Of a stretch of DNA of 64,000 nucleotides, positions 1 to 13,483 are shown piece after piece (the stretch's first letter is position 1; each line of letters opens with the position of its first letter). Location: the NCBI GenBank assembly GCA_025526915.1, contig JAHLKH010000145.1, forward strand, positions 1 through 64,000. The letters are read 5' to 3'. The position numbers were made by a program, and so were the translations under genes. The notes beneath the pieces are model-generated. The model was not told the DNA's origin. It worked only from the letters and a program-made list of their open reading frames with translations, and did no database searches. This DNA is from Entophlyctis helioformis. Lineage: Eukaryota; Chytridiomycota; Chytridiomycetes; Chytridiales; Chytriomycetaceae.

Positions 1-2757
1 TCCTCCTCTTCGTCGTCAACCTCTTCGCCCTCCTCAACGTCGCCATCCGCCTGCTCCTCGACGGCCATGCTCCGCTCCTCTCCATCTTCTCCCTCCTCCT
101 TGTCGTCCTCCTCCTCCTCCTCCTCCTCCTCGTCGTCGTCGTCATCCTCGTCCGATGCCTGCTCATCCAGCCAGTCCACAAACTGCTTGCAAAGCACCCG
201 CAAGTCTTGCGAGTTTGCCGATGGCCTTTCCGAATCGTACCACAGCTGAATCGCATCATTGCCCACGACTTCGAGTTGGTAGAGCGTCATGAGCAGCTTG
301 AGATGATAAGGACGACGAGAGGAGACAGCCACACAAAAGCCCTATCCAAATGTATCACGCCGTATCAGTCAACAAGGTTGGCTGCAAAGAGCCAAAGACA
401 CGAGCAGCAGATGCAAGCATTGAATACCTCGAGAGCTGCAAGCAGACAGCACTGATCATCCTCGGCATTGAAATAATGCGAAAAAAGAGGCCGGTAGTGA
501 GTAAAAAGACCATGCAGGTCATCGTTGGACTTCCACAGGCCGTTGATCTCGCAATACTTGAGCGTGGCATCCATCACGGTATGAAGACATTCGGCCGGCT
601 TTGCATTGTACTGGCTGGCAGTGCCGTCAAGGTCAATCATTATACGTGAAGACTCGAGGCCAGAAACGATCCCTTGGTAGACCTGAGAAGGCGCAACCGT
701 CGAAAAGGATTCGATGGACTTGGCATGCAAACGCGAAGATGCCGACTCTTCCGATCCATAGCCAAAGTCTTCCTCATCGGACCCAGCGCTGCGAGCGACA
801 CAGCGCTCCTTGAGCCACTGGTTTGCGGGACGCTGTGATAGCGAGCCTGCCGTGACCGTCACGTCGTCTGCATCTGATTCTGTGTCCGACTCTGTCGCTA
901 CCAACGTATCCGAGAGAAGAGAGCCGCTGTTGAGCGGCAGAGCAATCTCATCCGGGGCGTCGGACTCTGCGTCGGAGCTTTCGTCGACCTCGGCCGAGTC
1001 TGTATGTGCAGCACTATCGTCACAATCATCGCCGGCCTCGGCCACAAACTGAATATCATCCTCGGACATCTCCGACGTTGTGGCCGGGTGATTATGTCTG
1101 CTTTGGGGGGTTGTTTTGCGAGTCCTGTCCGCATCGCGCAGCAGATAGCGGCCGAAAGGTGCGGATGAATATGACGCTGCTTCCGGATCCTCAATGTTGC
1201 CGCTTGTGTAGCCGTCCGTGTTTTCATCGCAACCATCGGCTCTAGCGTGCAGTTTGGCTTCGAGCTCCTGGATCTTTCGGTCGCGCCATGTAATCTACAC
1301 ACATGTCATGGTTGTCAGTATGGGCAGCGGCCAGGACACAAACACGCGCGAAATCACAAGTAAACGAGCGAGTGGCTTGCCTCGAAATCCACATGGCGAG
1401 CACGTTCGATGATCGATCTGTCAATGTGGAAACGTGACTCGCGAGAATCCCGAAGCTCTCTATCCAGACACTTGACCATCTCCCGAAGCGAGTCGCATTT
1501 TCTGTGCATGAGCACAACCTGCGACTCGAGACGCTTGATCTGCGCACTCTTTGACAGGGTGGAAACGCTGGGAACCATGGCTAGAGCGCCGAGCGACGCG
1601 TTGATGCCGTCCTTGTCGGTCCCAGACTGCGGCGAGATTTGAGCAGCGGCACTTGCACACGAGCGTGCTCGCAAAAGTGCGTCCATGGAGACACATCCGC
1701 CACCAGAACTCCCATCCCGCATCAGATGCAAGTGCGACATGGACGAGCTGGACGATGTTGACGACGATGAGTTCTTGCTCATCGGGATCGGCGCGAGAGG
1801 AACCATGGAGGAAGCGGGCGTTTGAGCAGCGCGGAGCGCATGCTTGAGTGCGGGTTTGAGAGACAGCGCGCCAGACGTTGGGCTGGATTCTGCCAGCTGT
1901 GGCGGCTGCTGAGCCGTGTCCGAGTTGGCAGCCGCAGCAGCGTTGGCCAAGAGCGGGGACCGGTCGAGTGGCGGTGAAGTGACGTCTGCGGATGGAGACG
2001 AAGACTGAGATGCGGCGGTGCTGGGAGAGAGGCTAAGCAAGGGGCTGGCGTCGGCGGCCATCGCAGTGTGCTGCTGGCTGATGCTGTGCTGAAGCAGCTC
2101 CAGCTGGCGACGCCGACGCCTGCGTTTGAGATGCCGAGCAATCGAGACGGCGGAAGCTTCCAGCAACGCCTCGGGCAGCAGGACGCACCAGTAGTGCAAG
2201 ACGCTGCCAAGGGAGCGATCGGCTGCAGGAGACCGTGTGGTGGCCGAGAAGGCGTGCGAGCAGAGGTAGGCGGTTGCCGAGAGGCCAGCTAGGGACATGG
2301 CGATGGATCGCCATGACTGCCACCGGCTGTGGAATGCGGCGGATGCTGTTGACGCTGTTGGCAAGAGAGTGGCAGCAAAGGCCTGCTTGATGTAGCTGGC
2401 CGGGGTGTGCAGTGCGGCGGACGAGGCGGCAGTGGGCAGCCAGGAGGAGGCAGCCCACAGAGAGACGGAGGTGAGCGTTGCAGCCGCAGCCGCAGCCGCG
2501 CAGCAGTTGTTGTTGCAGTTGTTGTTGCAGTTGTTGTCGCAGTTGTTGTCGCAGTTGTTGTCGCTGTTGTTGTCGCTGTTGTTGTCGCTGCGAGTGGGGT
2601 CAGGGCAGCTGCGGCCGTCGTGTTGACCGAGTGCTGCGATGCAAAGTCGTGCGGGTAGAGGGCAGCCAGGTGGGCCGGCTGGGGCGACTCGAGGGGCGGA
2701 GGCATCGGCGCTGTGCTTGGCTGTGTGGCTTGGCGCTGGGGGTTGGCTCGGCTGCAA
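1..2757 (-). CDS. W2-domain (eIF2B-epsilon-type) protein with unusual N-terminal membrane/coiled-coil region; 3' end off window
   Basis: Three exons can be joined: about 2757-1381, 1294-428 and 341 (or 296)-1. The last exon encodes a helical segment reading LLMTLYQLEVVGNDAIQLWY, then FVDWLDEQ and a long Asp/Glu tail. This is the pattern of the C-terminal W2/HEAT domain of eIF2B epsilon, which contacts eIF2. The exon before it has the matching upstream helices (FTHYRPLFSHYF, then LLAALE). The first exon is unlike eIF2B epsilon. It has Asn/Asp repeats, one or two hydrophobic segments (around AMSLAGLSATAYLCSHAF), an Arg-rich stretch, Ser-rich linkers and a coiled coil that continues across a GC-AG intron (IQELEAKL). 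No nucleotidyltransferase or left-handed beta-helix domain is present. The reading frame is open across the exon 1/2 junction, so one gene is favoured, but two merged genes remain possible. No ATG lies at the 5' end of the open frame, so the start is unresolved. The stop lies beyond base 1. Confidence 0.5.
2504..2591. repeat. 12-bp coding minisatellite (CAG TTG TTG TTG-type units)
   Basis: About seven tandem 12-bp units run through this stretch. They are all TTG/CAG-like on the plus strand and diverge slightly (TTGTCG and CTG variants). On the minus strand they encode repeated Asn-Asn-Ser-Asp, then Asn-Asn-Cys-Asp and Asn-Asn-Asn-Cys, in the N-terminal region of the W2-domain gene. The period keeps the frame, so copy number can change without a frameshift. 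Confidence 0.85.
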
Positions 2758-2819
2758 GGGTCAACAAGGTGGCCGACGAGGTGTTGGTCGTGTTTGTTGG
2801 TCGTGGGATTGGTGTCATT

Positions 2820-6493
<3,674 letters not shown>

Positions 6494-7020
6494 TAGATAC
6501 ATTATTATTAGATACATTAATCGCCATCCGCCTGCCCTCTTCTGATTGGCCGGCCGTTTGACGCCTCTAAGCCTTCTGATTGGTTGACACAACGGCACAG
6601 CACAGAGAGCAGGCATCCCAGCAGCCCCCGGCAGGGGGTGCTGTGGCACGGGGCGTTCCCCCCGTCGCCATCCCACCTCCTCCCTGCCTCCCTACATCCC
6701 CTGCTTCCACCTGCATCCTCCTGCTGCTGCCTGTGTGTGGGGTGCCGCAGGCAGACCACACGAGCGATCTTTGATCGCGCTGATGCCGACGGCTGGGCTG
6801 GTGCAGCCAGTCCAGTGGCTGCCTCGCTGCTCGCCTGTCTCTGTGTGTGTCTGCCTCTCCTGTCTCTATGCCTGTCTGCCCCATACATGCATCCGCCTGC
6901 ACTCCCCATTCCGTCGCACTGCCTGCTCATGGCCGCACGTTTGCTGCTGTCCAGGCGACGCCAGATCTGACGTTCATCTTCACCTATCGGCCATCTGCCA
7001 TCGGCCATCAGCCATCGGCC
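6494..7020. other. Divergent intergenic region with GC-rich hairpin and GGCCATC repeats
   Basis: No gene is supported here. The stretch separates the zinc-finger gene (minus) from the Helitron gene (plus). A near-perfect inverted repeat at 6619-6643 (CAGCAGCCCCC, loop GGCA, GGGGGTGCTG, one bulged base) could form a stable hairpin. Just before the Helitron ATG, at about 6986-7023, the heptamer-like unit GGCCATC/GCCATCG is repeated five times. C/T-rich tracts fill much of the rest. Confidence 0.6.
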
Positions 7021-10000
7021 ATGGACGGCAACGGCAACGGCGATGAACTGCGGCCGCAGAAGCGACGTCGTGGAAGGCCAACGAGCAACGCCAATCGCTC
7101 TGCTGACCAAGCTGCCCGCAAGCGGTTCCTTCGCCAGCAGCAGTCGCTTTCATCGCAGCAGTCATCTCAGAGCAGCGTCCCGCCCTCACCGCTTCGCCCG
7201 CTCCTTCCCCGTCCTGTGCAGCCTCAGCCTGTTCGTGAGGTGCCGCACAGCCAGCACCCCAGCCGCCTGGACCATCCACCTCCTTCACTTTCAGGCCAGT
7301 ACAGTGCACGGCAGCCGTGCAGCACCACGCAGCGCTTGCCAGGACCGGCAGCAGCAGCAGCAGCAGCAGCAGCAACGTTGGTGGCCCATCTGCTGGCCGG
7401 ACATCGCGCATGTTTCCGGACACAGCGGCGGCTGCACGGCCACTGCAACCGTCGCTTCGTCCAGTCCCACTGCGACGAGAGCCAGCCCCGCCAGTCGCTG
7501 TCCAACCTGCAGGCGGTCTCGATGTTGATATGCTTGATGCTGCAGTCGCTCTGCCCGCTGCGCAACCCGCCGTTCCGCCCAACGGCATGCAAGACCCTGG
7601 CAGCAACAACATGCAGGCTGACGTTGCTCCTGCGCCACGGCTCAACTCGGCAGCACCAGCACCAGCACCAGCACCAGCACCAGCACCTGTGCGACCGCCC
7701 AAGGTTGGGTTCAGCTTTTCAGTGTTCGCAGCGGACAGCAACAACATCGTCCCGCTTCCCGCTCGACGGTACTTCAATGACAACGACCGGGTGAGCATCT
7801 TGGATCATCTCCAGCATGCGGATCTCGACAACCCAAGACTGGAGCCAGACGAGCATTGGGGCCATTCGCAGCCGTCTCAGCCGTTGACACAACTGCCGCT
7901 TTCTCAGGATCAGCCGCCGCAACAGCAACAGCAACAGCCACAGCAGGACGTTCCTCAGATGCCAGCACACGCTCAACTGCTCCAGCATGACGACCATCCC
8001 GACATTCTTGATGTGCGGTTGGCCGAGTTGCTGCCGGACGATTGCCATCTCGAGCCCATTGACGATTACGAGATCGGCATTGGGGATCTTGCAAACGAGC
8101 CCGCAGACAACGTGGTTGAGATCATTCGCTTCAATCAAGGGGGGATTGGCATGGATGATCTCAACGAGTTGGAGATGAATGGCTGGGATCAAATGGCCAA
8201 CGGTGTGTTGTCTGGCATTGCTATTGCTGGCTTTGCGTGTGCATGGCTGACTGGCTGACTGGCTGGCTGACTGACTGATGCGTATGTGCGTGTTCGCTGG
8301 ACGTGACTTGCAGGCAATGGTCTGGCCAATGCTCAGGCCGACAACGCACCAGGTGCACCCGTGGCAGCCAACCCACCGACCGTTCATGCCATAAGTACGT
8401 GACAGTGGCCTGCCTGCACGCAGCTGCCCGTCCACACACTGACTGCATATCCTCCAGACCATGACAAACGGAAGTGTAATCGCGTAGACAAACTGTTGCG
8501 GTTGGGCGTGCAAGTGGATGGCATCCCGGCCAAACCTCCCCATCCCGACGACTGCGGCCGTATGAATCAACGGTGCATCTTCTGCGGTGCCAAGTTCTTT
8601 CTCAGAGAGGCTCCCGAGAAACGGCTCCTCCAATACGGCGTACGCAACATCAGCTTCTGTTGCGCCTATGGAGCAGTCCGGCTTCCAGATCACAAGGTGC
8701 CGCCTGCACGCTACCTTGAGCTGATACGCGGCACAGATCCAAGTGCACGAGAGTTCCAAGAGAACATCCGCGCATTCAACAGCATGTTTTCCATGGCGTC
8801 TTCTGGCATCAAGGACGCAGCACCGTTTGGCGGTGCCAAGATCTTGGCCATTCTCGGCAGGGTGCATCACAGGATTGCAGATCTCGACACTGGCCTTGCG
8901 GCTGCCAATGCCAAGTTTGCCCAGATCTACTGCTACGACGCCCGTGCCCAGCTGCAACAGCGCCAGGGGTTGTTTCGCGGCCTCTCGATTACGCTGACCC
9001 GGAGGATCCAGCAGATGCTACTCGACCTCAATCCCATCTGCCGCGTGATCCAGGCCGTCAACAAGCTCAGGGCACAGTCGATCGCCTTTCAGTTTGTGGC
9101 GAGCGCAAACCGCCAAGAGCGGCTGCCCGAGTCGGACGACGAGATTGCTGCGATCATCAACCTGCACGAGGGTGTCCCACGCCAGCGGTTTGACTTTGTT
9201 TTCCACATCAGCGGTGGCCAGTCGCACAGGATCTCGGAGATGAACCCGCTGTGCTTCCCGTTCAGCTTCCCGCTGCTGTTCATGCATGGCGAGCCAGGCT
9301 GGCACAAGGACCTGAAGCGAGTTCCCAAGGACAACATCACCTCGCTGGCAGAGCGTCGCCAGATGGTCAATGCCATTGCAGCCGCACCAGCCCAGCCAGC
9401 CCAGCCCGCTCAGCCCGCTCAGCTGCCTGCACATGGCGCACACGCATATCTGATCCAGCAACTCCGAGAGCAAGCCGAACGAGGAGACGCTGATGCGCAT
9501 GCTGATGCAGAGGCTGCGATCGCCCACCTTCAACAGCCGCTGTATGGCATCACACAGGATGTGCCCGTTGATCAAGACGTGGGGATGGACGACGGGGCGA
9601 GTGATGATGATGGTCAAGGCGGCATTGACAACGAGGACAGCAGCGCTGATGTCCAAGGAGCGGCATTGACTCCACGATCCTTCTCCCAAAGATCCCGCAC
9701 ACCACCAAGCACAACGGATACACGATCCGCCGTCTGCAGTTCCCGCTCCGTCCATCCTTTGCCATGACCATCAACAAGGTACGTCAGCCTCATGCACCTC
9801 ATCTCTCGCGCGATTCCATCTCCCCCTTCTGCTGACATCTTCCTGTCAGTCGCAGGGCCAAACCCTCACTCGCGTCGGCCTGTACCTCCCAGCGCCAGTC
9901 TTTTCTCACGGCCAGTTCTACGTCGCCGTGTCTCGCGTCAGCAACCTGAACGCCATCTCCTTTGCCATCCCGCGTCGCGACGACCACCAGGACCAAGATG

Positions 10001-10167
10001 CGTTCACTGAGAATGTCGTCTTTCCCGAGGTCCTTGATCTGCCTCGACCGCGACCGCGACTGCAGCCGCCACAACCGCCACAACCAAAGCAGCAGCAGCA
10101 GCAGCAGCCGGAGCCGCAGCCGGAGGCTGGAGCTGCGTTTTTCCAGCCAGAACAGATGCTGCACTGA
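7021..10167 (+). mobile_element. Helitron remnant (rolling-circle transposon), internally deleted
   Basis: The stretch carries the two ends of a Helitron replication-helicase protein with the middle missing. The N-terminal Helitron helicase-like domain is at about 8458-9400, and the last SF1 helicase motifs are at about 9690-9960. The HUH Rep nuclease core (paired His, then Tyr) and helicase motifs I-IV are not found between them. Helitron termini were not established with confidence; see the entry on the CTAG hairpin near 11053 among rejected items. Confidence 0.75.
7021..10167 (+). pseudogene. Truncated Helitron Rep/helicase gene, probably non-functional
   Basis: Likely exons are 7021-7234, 7300-8202, 8314-8394, 8458-9778 and 9850-10167. 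The N-terminus has a basic RRRGRP motif and Gln-rich tracts. From about 8560 the protein shows the Helitron helicase-like signature: CIFCGAKFF, a CC pair, a F-X-NIRAFNSMF-like segment, and FAQIYCYDARAQLQQRQ. Near 9260 it reads PFSFPLLFMHGEPGWH, matching the family's LLFPYGEDGWH. After a Pro/Ala/Gln and acidic stretch, the frame must change near 9660. It then reads QFPLRPSFAMTINKSQGQTL, followed by VFSHGQFYVAVSRV. These are the terminal Pif1-like helicase motifs of Helitrons. The Rep catalytic centre and Walker motifs are absent, so the product cannot transpose alone. A spliced domesticated protein is an alternative. Confidence 0.75.
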
Positions 10168-11635
10168 GATCATGCCGCACAACGTCACCCGCAGCCGCAG
10201 CCGCAGGCGTAGGCTGTGGGGCAACTTCACCAGCAAGACAATCCATCCATCCCTGCAACAGCCGCAGCTGCAGGCGAAGGCTGTGACAGGGACTGCATAA
10301 CAACCCGCTCTGTTGGAATACCAGAATATATTCACCTTGACAAATCCCACGAATCTCAACACTGAGACCCACACCCGTACGAAGCACGGGCACAATACTT
10401 GTTTATGACAAACACAGTGGCCGTGCTGTTGCGACTGCCACAGATGATCACATCTGTGTGTCTGAGATTTGCAATGATTGATTCATGATCAGTGGCGCGT
10501 CACCAAAACGCGACCCAGGCACATGAACGTGTTGATCTGGAGTGTTGATTGCAAAAGATCACCATGCCTCATCCTCCACAAGCGCAGTCGTGGATGGCAA
10601 GCTGGCCTTGGCGGCAAGTCTGGCACGAGGCATGTGCTCTTGTCGATGAGCATGCGCAGCTGGCTCGCCTTGATATCTGATCAGTTGACACCAACTCTGA
10701 TTTGAATACTCATGGATACACAGTCACTCTGATCAGTGAACAGATGGCGTTGATGCAGCCCGTCTTGGAGGTGGTGGCTTGATGGCCACTGGGCGGCACA
10801 CCAAGGGCTCTCCTGCCTGTGACAGTCTCAACTGGCGCCTCTTTGCATCCAGCCGGCACTCTTTTGCGTGCTGCAGAGACAACCGCACCACAGCAGACCT
10901 TGACACCTTGGTTGAATGGGCAACCAAAGACTTGCTTGATGCTCCACAGGGTTTGGGTGTTGGCATGGTAGCCACAGCACTGGTTGCCCATCCAGCCTTG
11001 TTCATAGGGTCCATGCCGCAGTCAGAATCACCAAGTTCGCATGGAATTGCTAGATCTCATCCGTGTGAATACCTCCAACCTGATGCCCAGCCCTCCTTTG
11101 TGCTCTGAGCAGTACTGAGATGCGCCATATCACTATCCGGCTCCTTGGAACAGACATTGCCAAACCAGCACCATGACAACCCTCCAATCTTTGACTGAGT
11201 AGTCATCCCAGATCTCACAAATGTGTCGCACTTTCTTGTGATGATGGTGCAAGGCGAGTTTCTCCTTCGGCACGGTGTCTTCATTGCCGACCTTGGATAC
11301 TGTTGACTTCAGTCGCCAGCAGGTCTGAGACGACTTGTTCTTTGCAGCCTGCCGTCGATCAGCCCTTTGTTGTTGACCGAGACTGTGCATGCTGCTCATC
11401 ATTGCATTCGCGGGCATGCTGACAAGCCAGGTGGGTATGGCTGTTGGCTGTGGATGACGGGGTGCGACGGCATCGTGCCTTGAATGCAAGACTTGCTGGT
11501 CACCTGCGCTGCTGGCTGTTGCAAAGACACTGTCGCTGCGACCTTGCTGTCTACACAAAGGCAGCCAGGACAGAGGTTGCATGAGTGGGCAGAATTGCAG
11601 CAGGCATTCTGTGTGTATCGCCTCGACAGTTCTCA
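10168..11635. other. About 1.5 kb without a supportable gene
   Basis: This stretch is visibly less GC-rich than its surroundings. Only short open frames without recognisable domains appear on either strand. TGATCA/GATCAG words recur between 10445 and 10740. A 7-bp inverted repeat (TCCATGC/GCATGGA) followed by CTAG lies at 11010-11053. The region may be the non-coding 3' part of the Helitron or its insertion neighbourhood. Confidence 0.5.
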
Positions 11636-12193
11636 ATGTCAGACCAAGCCAAGCGCGATGCCTTACAGCAGCTCGATGATACGCGGCAGCTCAACCATAC
11701 GCCGAGTGATCCATCCATGCCCTCATTGGTGAGCTCGCCTGCCTCTTGTGCGATGGCTGTCAACAGTTGCGACTCTGTTGACACTGTGTGCCTTGACAAG
11801 CTCGACGACGACAAGGACCTTGCGGACGAGCATGGACAGCCAACCATTGCTGCAGCTGCCACGCCAACGGCCAGCCGCCAAAGAGCGACAAGCAAGCGGA
11901 AGACACCAGCAGCAGCAGATGCCAGTGTGTCTGTGTCGGCTGTGACGTTGCCCGTTCGGACATTGCAGCAGGCAGCCCCAGCAGCACACACAAGTGCGCC
12001 GACTGGACGCAGAAGGCCAACAGCTGCAACAGGCAGTCGCACGACAGTTCTTCGTGACACTACCAACACGCAACCAACTGCTGCCCCTGGGACAGGCTCG
12101 GCAGCCACAAGCCAGCGCCAAAGCGACGACGACTTGAGAAGGCATCGGCTGCAGACCGCTCAGAGTGACTGGGGAATTCGGACAAGAATATGA
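11636..12193 (+). CDS. Low-complexity hypothetical protein
   Basis: A single open frame of about 185 codons starts at MSDQAKRDALQQL. It is rich in Ala, Thr, Ser, Gln and Arg, with an acidic KLDDDKDLADEH patch and basic clusters. It shows no membrane segment, signal peptide or known domain. Its position right after the Helitron remnant and its composition leave open that it is a chance ORF or part of the transposon's captured sequence. No function is proposed. Confidence 0.3.
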   Translation: MSDQAKRDALQQLDDTRQLNHTPSDPSMPSLVSSPASCAMAVNSCDSVDTVCLDKLDDDKDLADEHGQPTIAAAATPTASRQRATSKRKTPAAADASVSVSAVTLPVRTLQQAAPAAHTSAPTGRRRPTAATGSRTTVLRDTTNTQPTAAPGTGSAATSQRQSDDDLRRHRLQTAQSDWGIRTRI

Positions 12194-12287
12194 AATTGGA
12201 TTCAAAACGATTGGAAATTGGATGCCAAATTGAGGCAAACCAGCCGACCAATCAGGTGCCGGCGCAGGGTGCTCTATGGGAACGAAA

Positions 12288-12789
12288 TCAATTATCCCCC
12301 CCATCATCGTCTTCTCCCTTGGCATCCTCGCGAATAATCGGCCGGCCGTCCAGCTTGCGCAAGACAGGGAACCGCTTGGACATTTCCTGCACCCAGTTGC
12401 CGTCTGCCGTGGCCTTTTCCTCCAGCGGATTGCCAAACAGCAGCAGATCTTCGAGTACGGGCAGGGTTTGCTGCAACGAGATCCACCCAGCTTGACCCGT
12501 CAGCCATTGAAAGTCCACGGCTCCAAGGGGGACAGCCATCCTTCTTACCGCTGTTGCAATGCCGTCCCACGCCTTGATCTTGTTGTTGGACGCATACAGG
12601 ATCTTGAGTTTCTTGCAGCACTCTACGCCGTTGAGCTTCTCAATCAGGTTGTATGAGATCCAGAGCTCCTCAAGCGTGTCAGCAACAGCCTCGAGACCCT
12701 CAATCTTTTTGATGTAGTTGCGTCCAAGTGACAGCACGCGGAGGTATGCTTGTATGGCGGCGAGCCAAGAAAGGATGTGAGCCTTCTTT

Positions 12790-12820
<31 letters not shown>

Positions 12821-13210
12821 TAGCCAGTCCAATACCGTCCATGACAAGGCTTCTTACAGAGTCCGTGCAGGTTGCTAATCTTTTCAATCATGTTGGTGGA
12901 CAAGGCCAGATGCCTATAAGCCGACACCGCATGTCGCGATTGTCGTGAGAACGCGAAAGTTCCACGCGCACACAGTGGCGACTTACTCGACTTTGGCCAG
13001 CTGGGCGAGCGACGCATCCATCTTGACAATGAATGGCTGGCACATGAGGAGTTTGACGACGGTTGCTTCAGCAGCATTCTGCTGGTGCTTTTCTTCCTGC
13101 ATAGGCCGCAGCCAGGCCACAGCCAGAGTCTCTGTCAGCCAAACAGGGTGCAGGCACAGGCACACATGCATGGGACGCACCCACGCCTTGATGGCGTCTT
13201 TGATGGCCAT
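12288..13210 (-). CDS. DNAL1: Axonemal dynein light chain 1 (leucine-rich repeat)
   Basis: Exons join to a protein of about 190 residues, the usual DNAL1 size. It starts [10 protein letters not shown], followed after an intron by a Glu/Lys/Gln-rich stretch and [15 protein letters not shown]. It continues [71 protein letters not shown], and finally [17 protein letters not shown] and a [11 protein letters not shown] cap. These are the SDS22-like LRRs of Chlamydomonas LC1 and human DNAL1, which bind the motor domain of outer-arm dynein heavy chain gamma in cilia and flagella. An intron separates DGIATA from [13 protein letters not shown]-type tetranucleotide tract at about 12790-12830 fills another intron. 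The start is chosen because family members begin MA..TIKEAL.RW. The gene implies motile zoospores. Confidence 0.93.
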
Positions 13211-13483
13211 TCCCTTGGACTGCACGCAGAGCGTGTTGGTTGGTTTGGTATCGGCAGGCGAGACGACCATAAAGGTACCAATGGACCGTCAGTCAGTCGG
13301 TCAGTCGGTCAGACACACGCATCCTTGTCCCGTGGCCAGACACGGCAATTGGCTGGCCATCAACGGCAGCAGCCGCAGCAGCAACAGCAACAACAAGAGC
13401 CCCTTGCCATGATGAAAGTTGCAACACGATGTGGTGTTTGACGCCAAGATACGCGATCTGCCAACGACACAACCACCATCACC

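Noticed and set aside
7300..8258. Plant- or animal-type DNA-binding AT-hook gene (RRRGRP motif near 7051)
   Set aside because: A single basic RGRP motif leads directly into the Helitron helicase-like protein through in-frame exons. It is better read as the transposon protein's N-terminus.
11010..11053. Possible Helitron 3' terminus (7-bp hairpin then CTAG)
   Set aside because: The inverted repeat TCCATGC/GCATGGA followed by CTAG resembles a Helitron end. The stem is short, the loop is long (about 22 bases), and the next base is A, not the T expected for canonical A/T insertion.
10779..11108. Short ORF of about 109 codons in the post-Helitron gap
   Set aside because: It has no domain or conserved pattern, minus-strand ORFs of equal quality overlap it, and start context and splicing are unsupported.
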